23,981 nt of DNA from a virus, in the IMG/VR virus record IMGVR_UViG_3300006109_000040, positions 1-23,981 of that record, one strand, 5' to 3'. The translations under genes and the position numbers were made by a program. Under the pieces are notes generated by a model. The model was not told the origin of the DNA, made no database searches, and saw only the letters and a list, made by a program, of their open reading frames with translations. Within the stretch, counting starts at the first letter, position 1. Each line of letters opens with the position of its first letter. Positions 23,097-23,981 of this stretch are shown one piece after another.

Positions 23097-23235
23097 CAGC
23101 TGCTTTCGTGATCTTGAACAAAAAACTGCAAATTTTTTGCAAAAAGTTGTAAAAGAAAACAATAATATACTTTATGAGACCAAAAAAGCCACAGGCAAAG
23201 GCCCCAAAGAACATAAAAAAGGCGACTTCTCTCAT
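23092..23235 (-). CDS. 47-residue Phe-rich membrane protein
   Basis: Starts at ATG 23235, overlapping the previous stop (ATGA), with AAGGAGAAGAACAC ahead of it, a strong Shine-Dalgarno. It reads MREVAFFMFFGAFACGFFGL, then IKYIIVFFYNFLQKICSFLF, then KITKAAV. Two hydrophobic stretches (4-21 and 23-40) flanked by Lys or Arg make one long or two short membrane helices. Ten of 47 residues or more are Phe. Small early phage membrane proteins often block superinfection or alter host membrane functions, but nothing here identifies a target. The T-rich DNA could bias toward Phe by chance, yet the overlap and ribosome site support a real gene. Confidence 0.6.
   Translation of the reverse strand: MREVAFFMFFGAFACGFFGLIKYIIVFFYNFLQKICSFLFKITKAAV
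23127..23141. promoter_or_regulatory. Perfect short palindrome (possible operator)
   Basis: TGCAAA TTT TTTGCA, a 6-base inverted repeat with a 3-base spacer, lies about 30-45 bases upstream of the candidate -10 at 23091-23096, so it could be a protein-binding site for that promoter. It also lies inside the 47-residue ORF, and AT-rich DNA makes chance palindromes common. Confidence 0.25.
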
Positions 23236-23253
23236 GTGTTCTTCTCCTTGAGT
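23232..23253. repeat. 22-base junction repeat, copy 1
   Basis: Plus-strand TCATGTGTTCTTCTCCTTGAGT, identical to 23864-23885. On the minus strand it encodes the LKEKNT C-terminus, a Shine-Dalgarno (AAGGAG), and the ATGA stop/start overlap leading into the 47-residue ORF. Confidence 0.95.
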
Positions 23254-23867
23254 TTGGCTTCAATGTCTCTTGCGTAAACATCAATGGTCTGTGTTGGCAA
23301 ACCTTGTAAGCATTCTTGTATTTCCTCATCCGTCAGCCCTACCCATGTGCGTTGTGGTGGTGTGGTGACTTGCCCAACCAAAATACGGCCATCAAAAATG
23401 TCAATGACTGGTAACGCAAGGTCATAGTCTGTGCATCGCATGGTCACGGATTTGATTTCCATCTGTTGACGCATACGATTCATTGCATGTTCAAGTTCAC
23501 GATAAAAATCTTCTCTTGTTGCCCACGCCACAGGCTCATCCTTCGCTTCTAGTGTGTGAGAAAAAGCCACTGCCGCCTTGATTGTTGCGTTGGCGCATAT
23601 CAGGTCGTGAAAGCGCTGAATTGCATTGTGTAAGTCATGCGTCCTGCTTGCAGGGCCAATCAGACCAACACTTTCAGCCAACTCCATCGTTGCAGGGTCA
23701 ACTATCACAGGCTCCTGCTCTGGCTGTGCCAGTGCTTCTTTAATGGCGGTAAGGGCGTTGTCAACAAGGTGTGCATCTCGTTTTCCAAGTTCATACCCGC
23801 TGTAATCATTGATGCACAACGCATCCAACGCCTCAAGCGCCAAGCGTAGGGCTTCGTCTTTAGTCAT
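23232..23867 (-). CDS. Hypothetical phage/prophage protein (MTKDEALRLALEAL type)
   Basis: 211 residues from ATG at 23867, preceded by AAGGAGAAGAACAC. The N-terminus MTKDEALRLALEALDALCIN and the segment AITAIKEALAQ-like (here ALTAIKEALAQPEQEPV) are of a kind common in proteobacterial phage and prophage hypothetical proteins. The rest holds RFHDLICANATIKAAVAFSH, then AWATREDFYRELEHAMNRMR, then TWVGLTDEEIQECLQGL and ends AKLKEKNT. The 'P-Q-RTWVGLTDEEI' piece is another recurrent module in such proteins. No enzyme motif is seen. Its start and stop both lie in a 22-base sequence repeated at each end of the gene. Function unknown. Confidence 0.7.
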   Translation of the reverse strand: MTKDEALRLALEALDALCINDYSGYELGKRDAHLVDNALTAIKEALAQPEQEPVIVDPATMELAESVGLIGPASRTHDLHNAIQRFHDLICANATIKAAVAFSHTLEAKDEPVAWATREDFYRELEHAMNRMRQQMEIKSVTMRCTDYDLALPVIDIFDGRILVGQVTTPPQRTWVGLTDEEIQECLQGLPTQTIDVYARDIEAKLKEKNT

Positions 23868-23885
23868 GTGTTCTTCTCCTTGAGT
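23864..23885. repeat. 22-base junction repeat, copy 2
   Basis: Identical to 23232-23253 and in the same position relative to genes: it ends the partial upstream gene in LKEKNT and starts the 211-residue protein through the same Shine-Dalgarno and ATGA overlap. Confidence 0.95.
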
Positions 23886-23981
23886 GGATCGGTTGTGAAC
23901 TTGGTGTCGCCAATGGCAACCCAATAGCCCTCTCGGTATCCTTCGTAGTGAGCAAGCCACCTTCCGTTCAAATCTTCATCG
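23864..23981 (-). CDS. C-terminal end of a gene cut by the window edge
   Basis: An open frame enters from the right edge (first full codon at 23980) and ends at TGA 23866-23864. It gives 38 residues, DEDLNGRWLAHYEGYREGYW, then VAIGDTKFTTDPLKEKNT. The stop overlaps the next ATG (ATGA) and the last codons carry that gene's Shine-Dalgarno. The same LKEKNT end occurs in the next gene through the shared junction repeat. Too little is visible for a function. Confidence 0.65.
   Translation of the reverse strand, partial: DEDLNGRWLAHYEGYREGYWVAIGDTKFTTDPLKEKNT

Noticed and set aside
23057-23329. Minus-strand 90-codon frame overlapping the 47-residue ORF
   Set aside because: It runs out of phase through the end of the 211-residue gene, has no ribosome site, and is less protein-like than the coupled 47-residue frame.
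1-23981. tRNA genes, integrase, attachment sites or insertion sequences
   Set aside because: No cloverleaf pattern, recombinase motif, transposase or flanking terminal repeats could be recognised by eye. The 22-base junction repeat is tied to gene starts and shows no mobile-element features.

Overview
The window is part of a tailed bacteriophage genome, most likely a short-tailed (podovirus-type) phage. It carries an adaptor, a nozzle/hub protein, an ejection-type protein with an M23 domain, an endolysin, and a compact family A DNA polymerase replication module. The host cannot be fixed from the sequence. Endolysin type, codon use and the style of the last small proteins suggest a Gram-negative, possibly freshwater betaproteobacterial host (inference only). 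No integrase, repressor, tRNA or CRISPR array is seen. Genes are tightly packed and no gene-free stretch reaches 300 bases.

Plus strand, 1 to 12.72 kb, lysis and virion genes: end of an upstream gene, GH19 endolysin, head-tail adaptor, beta-rich structural protein, nozzle/hub protein (gp10-like), two small proteins, two extraordinary cysteine-rich proteins (5569-8088 and 8090-9508), an M23-domain virion protein, and an internal-virion-type protein. The block ends at a strong GC hairpin terminator (12750-12773).

Minus strand, 23.98 down to 12.77 kb, early and replication genes: end of an unknown gene, an unknown 211-residue protein, a 47-residue Phe-rich membrane protein, a DUF932 protein, a conserved phage protein, a MazG-like pyrophosphatase, a coiled-coil protein, a Cys4 protein in the usual ssDNA-binding slot, DNA polymerase, a Cas4/RecB-like nuclease, a VRR-NUC nuclease, an SNF2-type helicase, a small acidic-tailed protein, a glycosyltransferase, a dNMP kinase fused to a uracil-DNA-glycosylase-like domain, a thymidylate-synthase-family enzyme with the residue typical of dCMP hydroxymethylase, and a 59-residue protein. 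The last genes, with the MazG protein, look like a pathway for modified cytosine: destroy dCTP, make a 5-substituted dCMP, phosphorylate it, then glycosylate the base in DNA.

Two themes merit most attention. The first is the adjacent pair of hyper-cysteine virion-region proteins, with short tandem arrays (PVC[T/S]G; a 20-residue CC/EPPP unit; CKPKD; CCSGCCSS). The second is the predicted DNA-modification cassette with its unusual kinase plus UDG-fold fusion. Smaller points are a repeated gene-junction sequence, UUCG hairpins between early genes, and an M23 domain with a substituted zinc ligand.
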